A DNA stretch of 64,000 nt from Rhizophagus clarus (taxonomy: Eukaryota; Glomeromycota; Glomeromycetes; Glomerales; Glomeraceae). The notes under the pieces were generated by a model. The model did not search any database and was not told the DNA's origin. It worked only from the letters and a program-made list of their open reading frames with translations. The position numbers were made by a program, and so were the translations under genes. The DNA is taken from positions 711,001-775,000 of the forward strand of contig BLAL01000193.1 in NCBI GenBank assembly GCA_015698045.1, written 5' to 3'. Shown in pieces: positions 22,871-34,443 of this stretch (positions within the stretch are counted from its first letter, which is position 1; every line of letters begins with the position of its first letter).

Positions 22871-25204
22871 ATGAGTGCCACACCGTCTTCTACAAGAAGA
22901 ACTAGAAGTGCCACTAAACTGTCGTCCAAGACCACAAGGACAGACAAACAAATTACTGAAGAAACTTATACTCCCATCGATATAGACGTGATAACACAAC
23001 AAAATAAAGCAAAAAAAAATAGAGTCACCGCCGACAATGATGCGGACGATGCCTTTTGGGAGCCCACAATTTCAAAGGAGAGCACCACAGACAAAGTGAC
23101 AAACTCTGAAGTTCCAAACAAGAACCAAGAACCACCTTACCCCACCAAAAAATCTGACAACAACAACGAAGAATACACCAATAAACTACCTCCAGAACCT
23201 ACCCTTCAAGAAATCTCTAAAGATTTTTTACAAAAAAACGCGAACTCGCTCGACGTGTCAATCCACAACAGTCACATGACGGTTGATCAACCAACACCAA
23301 TCAACAACGAACAAATCAAAGATATTCCGAATGAGGAAACTAACCCCTTAACTAACCACAAAAAGAAATTCGACCAACCTCCTACGGTGGAACAACTTGA
23401 CTTAAACATGCCTAATGGGGGAAAAAGACTCAAGTACAGCTCTTTCGCCATCAAAGAACTTTTTGATACAAAGAACTTTCAACAAATACAAAAAAGAATC
23501 AGAGAACGTTTCTCGACCATAAATGGATTCGAATGCATAGAACCAGAAGAAACCTATAATGACACTAAAATCGTCAAAATCAGTTTCAGTAATCCCACCT
23601 CACGTGATGCCATAAACGGAGTCAAAAAAGGGAATGACCCGGTCGTTTTCCACACATACAATAAAGAAAACGTTGATACTTTAACCAAAGAATTTAGGAA
23701 TAACAAAGCCTCACATATTATAAGAGTGATGCACGTACCTAAAATTTTTAAAGAAGCTGACATAATCAAAATCTTCTCAGTATACGGAGAAATAAAATCA
23801 ATCTCCAAAACGAAAAGTAACAATACCTCAAAAAACAAATCCACCCGAAACAAAAAAACATCTTCCACCTTATATGATACATACTTCATTGCATTCGCAG
23901 ACGCATGATCTGCAAAGAAGTTTTTTATCAACGACATATGGTCGATACAAGTGGAAAAATTCGTCTTACGAATACTTCCGGTAGATCTTACAAACGAGGA
24001 ATATCAACGAAGGACAGAATTTAGTTACAAAATTACGGGACTACACATGGACACCACTTTTTATGACATAGAACAAATAATTAAAAAAATTAAAGGACAG
24101 ACATGCTATCTTCCACCGATCGAAATCAACTCAAAAAGAAAAACCAGGACAGCTTACATATATGTCAAACCGGAAGACTACCAACACAAAATCTGGAATG
24201 TCCCCGTAGGTAAAGACCGTACTATTTACATCACTCCGTCAAATCATAGTGTATGCTCAGTCTGTGGAGATCACAATCATAACGTATCCACATGCAATCG
24301 CTATGAATCATTGGAACCATTCCTCCGCCCTAACAAAGAACAACGGGTGGAATTAGATGATAACTCATCATTCCTCCCCAATTACCTACGTAACATTAAA
24401 CCAAATAATCAACAATCACATAAAGCTTCTAACATAAACAATAACACCCAACCGAATTCCATTAATAACCAATACAATAGAACAAATTACACACAGGGCA
24501 ATAGAAATCAAACCAGAACTCAAAACAATAGCACCAGATATAACCGCTCAAGATCTAGATCCAGAAATAACAACTCGTCATCGACCCATCCTCCCCCACG
24601 AGGCAGGTCGACAAACAAGGTTATCACCAACAACAGTGTTAACAACATGGCCATAAACAAACAATATGAAAGCCAGATAGATAACCTAAGAAAAGAAATT
24701 AATTTACTTTCAAAAGAAATCAACACTCTAAAAGCAAATCAAGAACAACAGGAAAAAATCACGGATGATCTCCGTCAACAAATACGTCAATTCACAGAAG
24801 CACAAGAACGAATGGCTACCCAAATTTCATCCACATCGGAGAATATTCAAGCAATAAACTGCACGCAATCGATGATCCTAGAACAAATACAACTACTACA
24901 TCGACCAATTAATAACAGCAGACAACATACCAGAAGAGCTTCACCCCGTCCACACGTAAGATCCCCAGCGCCATCAGAACTTTCAATTCCTGAACACTTC
25001 TTAACGGAAAGTGAACAGCAAGGAGAAGATCCTTACGAGGACAGAGACGAAGACAACCAATCGGAACATCTCCAATTTAATTCACAATCCAGATCACCTT
25101 CTGAAATTTATGACGACAACAACGGTAACTTCAACAATAACAATCGATCCAACAACTTCTCATTTTCCAGCATCTACCCAAGCAATTGGATGCAACGCTA
25201 TTGA
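22871..25204 (+). pseudogene. LINE ORF1 (777 residues) with one premature TGA
   Basis: ATG at 22871. The frame is open to 25204 except for TGA at 23906-23908. Alignment with the other LINE's ORF1 puts an Arg at this position (EERPVKNFF against DA-stop-SAKKFF), so CGA-to-TGA by C deamination is the simplest cause. A CCHC knuckle (CSVCGDHNHNVSTC), an Arg/Ser/Asn-rich stretch (about residues 540-585) and a C-terminal coiled coil (INLLSKEINTLKANQEQ) match the architecture of the minus-strand copy. The tail is acidic then Asn-rich. The RNA-binding role is by family inference. Confidence 0.88.
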
Positions 25205-25499
25205 GAACTGATACCGATTTATTGATAACCCAAAACGTCACAACCCAACACACTTTTAAATACACACTCCAACTACTTATAAATATTCATCAATGATAGT
25301 ACAACAAAAAAGAAAACACACTGGTTACGATAATAACGAAATTATACAAAAAAATAAAAAATAAAAAATAAAAACACAACAAATTAAAAACTTATCATCA
25401 GATACCCCAATTAACCACAACAACACCCTAAATAACTATCACCCTCATAACAATACTAACATAAATTTCCAGAATTGACCAATTAACAACAACAATGAT

Positions 25500-28400
25500 T
25501 TGGACATACTCAACGCTATTAACGACTTACCACCTGGTTCATACCCTACATACAATCCCATCAATCAAAATAACAACTACGATAAAGATTATATAAAAAT
25601 AGGGACACTGAACATACAAAGTGGTTTTAACAACAAAAAGTCCGACATCTTGGAGTATTTTATCACCAACAATTACGACATTTTAGCCATTCAAGAAATG
25701 CACGTCACTATTCCTCATTTATTCACCAACATGGAAAAAATCAGCGTCTCTAACAATGAGGAAAATATCAACTTATACATTTACAAAGATACAAATGGAA
25801 ACACTGCCACGGACTCACATAGCGGAGTCTGCATAATCATGAAGGAGGGATTTCAAAAAAGAGTTTCCATAGTCAATACACACAAAGGCAGAATCTTAAC
25901 AATAGAACTCCACTTCAAAAAAATACATTTACTAATCATTAACACTTATATTCCGGCTAACAATCAGAAAAAAGCTCAAATAGAAGCGTGCTACAAAGAA
26001 ATCGAAACACTAATCAAAACTCATTCATCCAAACCTAACGCACACATAATCTTATTAGGAGACTTCAATGTTCAACCATGTAAACACGACCGAAAAAACA
26101 ACCAATGGAAAGCCCGCATTTATAGCATATTAAAATTGGCATCAATGACGAACGCGATAAAACATCATCATAACAAATACCTTTCCACGCACGCTCCTGC
26201 GGCCACTAAAGAATTCACGTCCGCAATTGACCATATATACACCACACAAAATATAATAGACCACAGTTATTACGCGTCAACGTCTACCATCGACCAACAT
26301 TTACACTTTAATACTGATCATAAATGCGTCTTTCTAATCATTCACCACGATTATATATTCAAAAATCCTCATTATCACAATCAAAGCAGATATAAAAACA
26401 AAAACCCCACGAGGAAAAATATGTACAACTACCACAAAATGACTGATGATCTATGGCAACAGTACACAGAAGGAACAAAAAACTACTTGGCTTTCCATCG
26501 CCTAGAATACGCAGACACCGTACTGAACCCATCACACACATCAACCATTCAAACCATCGAAACTAAATGGACCATATTAAAAAAATCCATATTAGCCTCG
26601 AAAGCTCATAATATACCGAAGTATAACACAACGGCAAATAACAGAAATCACACACCATTACCGATCAGACAAAAAGAAAATATGATTTTACAGATACATC
26701 ATGTTCTCCTTAATTTCAGCATAAAGAAAATTATCCATCGGATGGCCATGGAGAATGAACTAAGTCAAACCATCACTATAGACGACATCCCTCTGGAAAA
26801 GTGGCAAATTTATTGGAACATATGGCCTCTCCTAAGGAAAACACTATACAAGGCCAATACTTTATTCGATAAAATTATATTCAACTATTTACCCCTCTCT
26901 ATAACCCAATCGAATTATATTCAAACAAAACGAATTATCAAACAAGGCCTATTGATGGCCAAAGAGATTAAACAAGCAGCAATTGCTAAACACGATATTA
27001 CTAATATTAACTTTCATATTTTAAATCGAAATAATAATTTAGAAAATAATCAGCGAAAAATGATCAACTCTTTGTTAGATCGAAGACCACGTCACATTCG
27101 ATTAGACCGTCTCCTCATACCAACATCCAATGACCCTAATGAGCTTACCCTTACAAGAGATCCCAAATCTATAGCACAACATTCGATCCAACACTTTCAA
27201 CTACTAGGGTCACATAGTAAAGAGAAGTTATTACAATCAATAACACCGTATTCGATCCTAGAGGATATTCCAGTAGAATTTCGCCCTTATTATGCTCCTA
27301 TTCAAACCATCGACCCGACACAATTTGATTGTGTTCTGGACGATATTACTAACGACGAAATTCTTGCCACCTTTCAATCGTTACCGAATCACAAAGCACC
27401 CGGCATTTCTGGAATCACCTACGAAGACCTCAAACACGTACATCCTGACCTTATACAATACACCAACGACCTTTTTAATCTTTGTTTACGTTCCAGTTCT
27501 GTTCCAAAAGACTGGAAAAAGGCCTTACTCTTTCCTATTCCTAAACTGAAAGAATGGGGCAGCGATATTAACAATACAAGACCAATTATACTCCTAGAAA
27601 CTTTACGAAAATGTTTCATTAAGATCCTAACAGCAAGATTACACACAGTCCTATCACAACGACATTTCCTCCAATCTAATAATCGCGCAGGACTTCTAGG
27701 GGAATCTACATACCAGCCACTTCAACATTTACACCACGCGATAGAAATGGCCAAGAAATATAAGAAGGAAATCTGGATTGGCATTCAAGACCTTTCCAAA
27801 GCTTATGACCGCATAAACATTTCCCTCTTACGCCTTGCTATGGCACGGCTGCGTATTCCTCAGATCATTATTGACCTAATCTTACAACTGTTCACAGATC
27901 GGACCAACCGTATTATCCTTCACAATGACAATATCTCGGATCCTTATCAAGTTATGCAGGGTATAGACCAAGGAGAGGTGGTTAGCCCCCTCCTATGGAT
28001 CATATACTACGATCCACTGTTTGCACGAATTAACTCTTTACGAGACTTGGCATTCACTGTGGAACTGCAACAGATTAAAAACATATGGAACCCAGCTGCT
28101 GACCAGAAAGTTACATATTCGACGACCGTTCAAAGTTATTTGGACGACACCACCTGGATCGCACCTACTCTTACCCATATGAAAACGCTCCTGGAAATCT
28201 CCAATGAATTCTACGAGCTAGCCAACATACAGATCAACAAGGACAAATATCGGTTGCTTACCAACAACAAATTGTATGTCGGCAAAGAAATCGAACTAAC
28301 ATTAGGATCAGAACTTACGAAGGTCAAAATCAACAAAAAGAAAGAAGGAGTTCGTATCTTAGGAGTATATATTGACGCGTTTAATTCACCGTCTCCTACG

Positions 28401-31318
28401 CTCAAAAAATTATGTCAAACGGTGGCACTTTTTTCTAATACTTTGAGAAGGAAAAAATTAACGCACAACCATATTATTTATATTACTAATAAAGTCCTTA
28501 TGCCTATCCTGGAGTATAGAAATCAATTCCAAGTTTTCACGATAGAACAATGCAACTTTGTTATGGTACCTATCAAAAAACTTTTCAAGCAATCATTACA
28601 CCTTCCACGTTCTACTCCAGACGCATTAATTCATCATTATTTATTACCTTCGATTAATAATCTTTTTTATAATCAGATGTATTCACACATAGCTATGGCA
28701 CAACTATTGTTCAACACGCCTTTATTAAATCCTATAGCTATGACTCAGATGTTAACCACACAATACGAATTTTGGTTGCCACATTTTCCTACCCATAATG
28801 ATCTAACAAAATTAGAATCAACAAACTTGGCGACCACTTTCCTCTCTAAGTTACTAATCTATTTTAACAACTTTAATATTGTTTTTACGCCTGTATACGA
28901 TACCACAATTACGGGAGGACGTACCCCTTTACTGTTCCACATCCCTAATATTACGAAATCAGATATTACAAGTTTGCAAAACAAACGCCTAATTTTCTTG
29001 GACCAGATAATTTCCGGTGATAGTTCGTTCCTATTAACTTTTCCGGAAATGAAACAGATGGCACAAAAGAATTGGAAAGGCGCCCCTCCGAATTGGCTCA
29101 AAAAAATGGAAAATACGGAAATCTGGACTACAACAAACTGACGCTTGATTAATCCTCCGAAAGAATTACCAATACAACACTTCCTGATACATACCTCCAC
29201 TGTGCTACCAAAGCAAGAGAACCAACTACGCAACGAATGGTATGTCTTTTGGGACCCAAAAAGCAGCACCACAGTTTATGGTAAAGGCATTACCCAAATT
29301 AACCGTAAAGACACACCGAGTATGACGCAATTGCAACATTACGTGCAGAGTTACTTGGAAGATGATAATTTATTTGACTCTAGGACGTCCAACCCACAAC
29401 ATGGCGTGATTACTCCGCGAAAGAAAACTACGATTCTCAAACCATGCAAAGGGTGTGCCCTGCATACTTATAACGTGGACCGCCCACTACTTTGCACTCT
29501 GTACATGGTGACGTCTTCGCTCTGCAAATTCAAACTATACAATCAAAAAATCATGGAACGGAAGTTCCCTAACGTGAAGAAAATTTGGAAATTTCCAACA
29601 AAACATCACATCACTTTACACAATATGGCCTACAATTCGTTTCTCAAGTTACATAGATCTACTTTTTCACATTTTAATTCTGAACCTAATTTTTCGAATA
29701 ATGATATGGTGTATAATCGTGAATTTTCCCTCAGGAATTAGCTATGAATTGTAATTTAGATAAAAATCATTTTTATTTTTTATATAGTATTTTTAAAGGT
29801 AATCAACATAGTTTAGATACGCTTTATTTGCTAATTATCAAATTTTTGTTTCGAGATAGACTTATTTTTTATACAGATGGCTCCCTTACGATGGATGGAA
29901 CTAACAAATCTATTATGGGTGCTGCCTGGGTGGAAGTCTCCTCATCAGTGAACGACACTTTTCAGTGCTCAACTGCGAATTTACCATCCTCGACTAAAGC
30001 CGAAGTGCTAGCTATTCTTACCGCTATTATCGCAGCTCCGACCCACTGTCACGTGACTATTCATACTGATTCAAAAAACGCGATAGACACATTTAACAAA
30101 ACTGGCCGAGCGAATCTTTCCCAAAGAAGGATCATGAAATTGAATAATTTCAGCCTATGGATATTAATACATTGCCTTATAAAAGTTAAATCCCTTTGTG
30201 TGGATGTGTTTAAAGTCAAGGCGCATTCTGGACACTTACATAACGACAAAGCTGATCGTCTGGCAAAGAACGCTTGTAGTAACCCGCCTATTTTTTTAAC
30301 TATTTCGCACTATTCTCAGGCTCCGATCATGGTCCCTACCCTGGCTAATTATGGTCCTATAGATAAGAACATTAGAAAATATCTTCAACGCATCACTAAC
30401 CTCCACACGTTCGAAAAATTATTACAGACCAAATCGTTATCACATCTTTTTAGACCTAATCTTAATCAAGTCGACATGATCAATTGGGAGCTTACCAAAG
30501 ATTGGATTGCGCAATCCTGCGATGGGTCTGTCTGCTCAGCAGCAAATGACCGCCAAACGGGTTTCAAAATCAAAAATTTAGGACATATCCTACCAACCGT
30601 CGACAAACAACGGCTGTATTACCCGCAACTTTATCCTGACACACCTTCCAACTGTATTTTATGCAACTCTGCTGTAGCTTCTAATACCCATTGGGGACTA
30701 GGTCATCAACACCATACGGACAGACTAGCCGATTATAAGGAATGCTTATCGGTTCTACTTAAGGCTCTCGAGACTCATAAAGAGATTGCCACTGCTCCGT
30801 CTGCTAAGATAGCAGTTTCTACCTCCCCGCTCAGTTGCTTCGATTTGGAACATAATTCTTCTTTTTATATCCTTTTACACAATGCAGTACCCAATTCTTT
30901 AACAGATTTGATTGCAAGATTTATTCGGTCTAGAAGAACGAAAAATCTGGTCACGAACATGTTTTTAACAGCCTTTATGGATAATATTATTAAAAAATAT
31001 TGGCGCAAATATGCCCAGGCTTATAAACAATGGGAAAATTCTCTACGTATTATGAAACGGGATAAACGACTTTATCGTAAAAGACAGAATCATGATAGGG
31101 AACCTAATCACACTCCGGGGCCTAGTTTATCACGTTCCTCTTTACCTGCAGGCACACGCAGAAGAGATGACACACGCCGCTTAGTTTACGCGGTAGGATC
31201 GAATTACCTTCATTCAGGCTCCATTTTGGATTATTTTGTTAGTTTCACTCCTGACATGCGCAAGCCGCTGTCTTTAGATATCAATGGGTGGTGTAGGGAT
31301 GTCAATGGATCTGGTTAG
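25500..31318 (+). pseudogene. LINE ORF2 polyprotein: endonuclease, reverse transcriptase, RNase H
   Basis: Open from a TGA at 25476-25478. No in-frame ATG is present near the start (codon 25500 is TTG and the nearby ATG at 25495 is out of frame), so initiation is unclear. The EEP endonuclease is at about residues 30-275 (IGTLNIQSGF, IQEMHV, LLGDFNV, NTDHKCVF). The reverse transcriptase is at about 620-960 (KAPGISGITYEDL, IQDLSKAYDRIN near 763, MQGIDQGEVVSPLLW, SYLDDTTW near 880, GVRILGVYI). An in-frame TGA lies at 29139-29141, then the frame reopens to TAG at 29739. RNase H is in another frame from 29744, with all four acidic residues (YTDGS, KAEVL, HTDSKN, NDKADRLA). A Cys motif, CKGCALHTY, lies at about 29447-29475. 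Confidence 0.88.
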
Positions 31319-31490
31319 CTCATGACTGTCCGGACAATATGTGTCCCGGTCGGGGAACATCCTGGTGGTGTTTGTTAGTATAGATTAGTTTATAGTTGTC
31401 TATTAGATTAGATTTCTTTCTTTACTTGTATTCTTTACTAAACTTCCAGATCGATAACATTAAATAAATAAATAATAAATAAATAAATAA

Positions 31491-31502
31491 ATTAATTGTG
31501 CG
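31491..31502 (+). repeat. Target site duplication of the plus-strand LINE (right copy)
   Basis: ATTAATTGTGCG, identical to 22664-22675, directly after the (TAAA)n LINE tail. Confidence 0.92.
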
Positions 31503-32854
31503 TCTTCGTCAGATTCGAAATATTCTTTTGCGTTTTTAAGTGCTCTTCTCCAAAGCCCAAGAATAACCTGTGAAGTAATTTTTCTTTTAAATGCTTCTAG
31601 AAGTGTATTTCTAACAGATAAAAGGTTTGGATGTGGAGATGAACGTGCAACTTCACCCTTTACTACCGCCCAAACACCTTCTATTGGCTGAAGTTCACAA
31701 TGATATGGTGGGGTAAAAGAAAGTTCATGTTCATACTGTTCTGCAATCTTTACACAAGCAAATGGTACCTTTTCTTTGTTTATTCGAACCAATTCCAAAA
31801 GTTCTGGTCTTTTTAAATTGCTAGAAAAAGGAATATCATGAGCATTTAACCATTCGATTAATTCTTGCTTTTTTGAGCTTGAAGATGGAATAGTTTCTAC
31901 TCGCCGTTTGTGATAACTAGCTCCATCCATATGAATGTTTACAGGTCCATATTTTTCATGGAGTGTTTGACAAAGGGTTGAAAAAAGGTCCTCAAAAATT
32001 TCTGCATTAAAGTTTCCATGATAATCCACTTGGTTAGGAACAATATTGGAATCTTTAACAATATTGGGAACATCATTCCATTCCTCAGCATTGTTTCTTT
32101 TTCGTCCACGGTTTCCTGGAGGTTTAATTGTTGGATCCCAAATATGAACAGAATTAGGAACAAGCTCACCATGTAGTTTGTTAGAAGACCCATTCCGAAA
32201 TACAATAATTGCACCAAAAATCACTACTAATGGCCCATGCCCGGGTGCTAAAACAACGCCTTGATGGGGGACCCAAGTATTTCGTGAAGTATGATGCAGA
32301 TGACAATATGACTCATCAAGAAAAACTTCTGGACGACTTGGCACTTCATTATTACCTTCTAAGTTGGCAAAATGGAAGCGGAGATAATGATAACGGAATG
32401 CAACATTGTTTGGAGACTCGTGAAGAATATTTCTACGTTCTCCTTGGCCAAAATAATAATCCAAATAGTGAAGTACCCGAAGAAGCCTCCATTTAGAAAG
32501 TTCATATCTATGTTCAGAGAGGAACTGTTGTAGAATAGGTGTGCTAAGTTGCTCGGCTTTTTTATTAGCATCCAGAATTTTTGTACGTAAAAGTTCTGAA
32601 ATACTTTTATCAGGTTTTGATTTAGGCTGTCCGAGGGTTTTATGCGATGTAAAAGTGTCATCACCACGCTTATTCCAGTCTGAAACCACACTTGCAACTG
32701 TTCTTTCTGCTACACCCAATACCTCAGCAACCCGCTTGCGTAATGTAAGCTTTTGATGGTCTTCTTTTCTTGAGTTATCCCCCGAAAAATAATTGTAAAG
32801 GTTGATTATCATCAACTTTTCGTTGTCTGTTAACGGTGCACCACTTCGTTTCAT
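31491..32854 (-). pseudogene. DD81E Tc1/mariner-superfamily transposase, main part
   Basis: ATG at 32854, single exon. N-terminal helix-turn-helix region at about residues 1-70 (RKRVAEVLGVAERTVASVV). The DDE triad reads VFLDESYCH, NIHMDGASYHKR and LQPIEGVWAVVKGE, with 81 residues between the second Asp and the Glu, because of a long insertion containing a SAP-like KKQELIEWLNAHDIP stretch. This is close to the DD82E spacing described for the Sailor group. The last native codons lie at 22612-22675 beyond the plus-strand LINE, and the present frame instead ends in the LINE tail at 31460. Total original length is about 470 residues. A transposase with a slightly altered C-terminus might still work. 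Confidence 0.9.
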
Positions 32855-32873
32855 GAAAAAATTTATTAGTTAA

Positions 32874-33296
32874 TTTGTGATTCGGATAACAATCGGAGAA
32901 ATTTATGGGAAAAAAATGAAAAAGTTTTTTGCGATTACATCGTGATCTAGTGATTAAATCTCAATGAAAGCTTTATGTCATATAGCTCTCTACATCCTCT
33001 ACAAATTAAAAAAAAGATTGCTGGAATTGGACCAATAAAACGTGAGATAATTGCAAAACCAATTTTTTCCGGGGCATATCGAATTCTAATATTAGAATCT
33101 GATATGCCCCGGAAAAAATTGGTTTTGCGATTATCTCACGTTCTATTGGTCCAATTTTGATGATCTTTATTTTGTTTTGTAGAGGGCGTAAGGTACACAT
33201 TAAAAAAAAAAGTTTATTGACATTGGATCAAGTGATCACGACGTAATCACAAAAAACGTTTTTATTATTTTCTCCGATTGTTTTACGGATCACGAA
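32874..33296. mobile_element. 423-bp foldback MITE with TTAA duplication, upstream of the transposase
   Basis: The whole segment is one imperfect palindrome centred near 33090 (CTAATATTAG), with about 210-bp arms (AACAATCGGAGAAA, TTTTTTGCGATTAC, GGGGCATATC and mirrors). TTAA at 32870-32873 and 33297-33300 suggests a TTAA-target (piggyBac-like) MITE. It begins 20 bp upstream of the transposase ATG and must displace or replace its promoter. Transcripts through it would form a long hairpin. Confidence 0.8.
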
Positions 33297-33418
33297 TTAA
33301 GGTAAATTTTTTTTTTGAAAAATGTCATGGTGGGATTTATGTTAACAGGAAAAAAAAATTAGCCACTTTGTTTATGTCGTACAGTATATTTCTTGGCACA
33401 AATCATTTCCTTATTTGG

Positions 33419-33447
33419 TGAGGTGCAAATCTTTTTGCACCGGACCA
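33419..33447 (-). repeat. Right 29-bp TIR of the DD81E element
   Basis: Reverse complement of 13534-13562, all 29 bases identical, followed by the duplicated TA at 33448-33449. Between the MITE and this TIR (33301-33418) lies the element's own non-coding end. Confidence 0.92.
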
Positions 33448-34348
33448 TATAAAAGAGTGATTTTAGCTGGTAAAAAAATGTCAATTATAGTAGTTGTGAA
33501 AGATAATAAAACAAAGAAAAAAAAATCACACAGAAAGGTAAAATCTTTTTATTATAGTAAATTTATTTTGTAATAGATAAATTTTAACATTTTACTTTTT
33601 TTAGAGTTCAGATGAAAGTGAATTTTCTTCAACTGAAGAATTACAACGTACAAAGAAAAAAAAATCACGTGTTATTCGTGAAGAGGATTTATCAAAAGAA
33701 GAAAGGACCCGATCTGAAGTTATTTCTACTTTATGTGAAATGTATAAATGTAATATACATGCAACACCATGTTTTGTTCAAGAAAATCGCCATTTGCAAC
33801 TCAATCCTGCAAGACTACAACTTTGGGCTCGTGAAATAGTAAGATTTTCAACAGAAATAATTTTGTTTTGCATAATAAAAATAAAAATCTTTTATTATTT
33901 TTATTAGATAAACAAAGGAACTACCTATGAAGTACCTCCCTCTTATCCAACATTTGATGTCAAATCAAGTATATCCGTCAATAAGAATAATTTGGCAATG
34001 CAAGCACAAGTTAGTCACGCACCCACTACTCCTGTTCCTATCATTATTCAATTACCATCCCAATTTTATCAACATTCTACTTTTCAAGAACAATCAACAA
34101 CGCATAATTCTAATAATTCAAATGCTAATTTAGCATCACCAAATTCATTACCTTCAATTGGAGAATTTCTCAATAGTCTAGATCACAAACATAATTGCAA
34201 TGTGTATTCTAATTTTGAGAATACTTTTCTTGAAGAAGAAATTACTGTAAATATAATCAAAGAATTGTCAGATGAGCAATTGCAACGACTAGGAGTAGTA
34301 AAGATTGGGTGGCAGAAAAATATCAAACAAGCAGCTCAAAGATTTTGA
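33448..34348 (+). pseudogene. 3' part of SAM-domain gene (three exon pieces)
   Basis: Resumes at TAT-AAA-AGA in frame. Exon pieces are up to 33537, 33605-33838 and 33908-34348, with introns of 67 bp (GTAAAA..TTAG) and 69 bp (GTAAGA..TTAG). It encodes YKRVILAGKKMSIIVVV, a Lys-rich run (KTKKKKSHRK), a basic/acidic segment (RTKKKKSRVIREEDLSK), a Cys-containing fold (STLCEMYKCNIHATPCF), a Pro/Ser/Asn-rich linker and a C-terminal SAM domain of about 60 residues (GEFLNSLDHKHNCNVY to VVKIGWQKNIKQAAQ). SAM domains mediate protein or RNA contacts. A short form might start at Met 33478. It is convergent with the transposase at 34444. Confidence 0.82.
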
Positions 34349-34443
34349 AATTTTTTCTTATATGTAGTTGAATATATCTTTTATTTTTTTCTAATAAATC
34401 TAATAAATTGACTTCTAAATAAATTTCTAATAAAATTAGTATT

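Larger units (their letters stand above)
22676..31490 (+). mobile_element. Full-length non-LTR retrotransposon (LINE), plus strand, nearly intact
   Basis: 8.8 kb between 12-13-bp duplications. It has a 195-bp 5' UTR starting GGACCCGGGG, ORF1 (22871-25204), a 295-bp A/C-rich inter-ORF spacer, ORF2 (25500-31318), a ~150-bp 3' UTR and a TAAA-repeat tail (31461-31490). It inserted into the last codons of the DD81E transposase. Only a few lesions are visible: one in-frame TGA in ORF1, one in ORF2, and one frame change before RNase H. The CCHC ORF1 plus EEP-RT-RNase H order is typical of the I/Tad/R1-type groups. Clade assignment needs a tree. Confidence 0.92.
13534..33447. mobile_element. DD81E Tc1/mariner-superfamily transposon in the SAM gene (carries nested inserts)
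   Basis: Perfect 29-bp TIRs (TGGTCCGGTGCAAAAAGATT.. at 13534-13562 and inverted at 33419-33447) are flanked by duplicated TA (13532-13533, 33448-33449). Removing the element and one TA joins GAG-TAT-AAA-AGA in frame. Its own sequence survives in 13534-13630, 22580-22675 and 31503-33447 minus the MITE, about 1.7 kb, with one transposase on the minus strand. Known family behaviour (TA target) agrees with the duplication seen. Confidence 0.93.
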
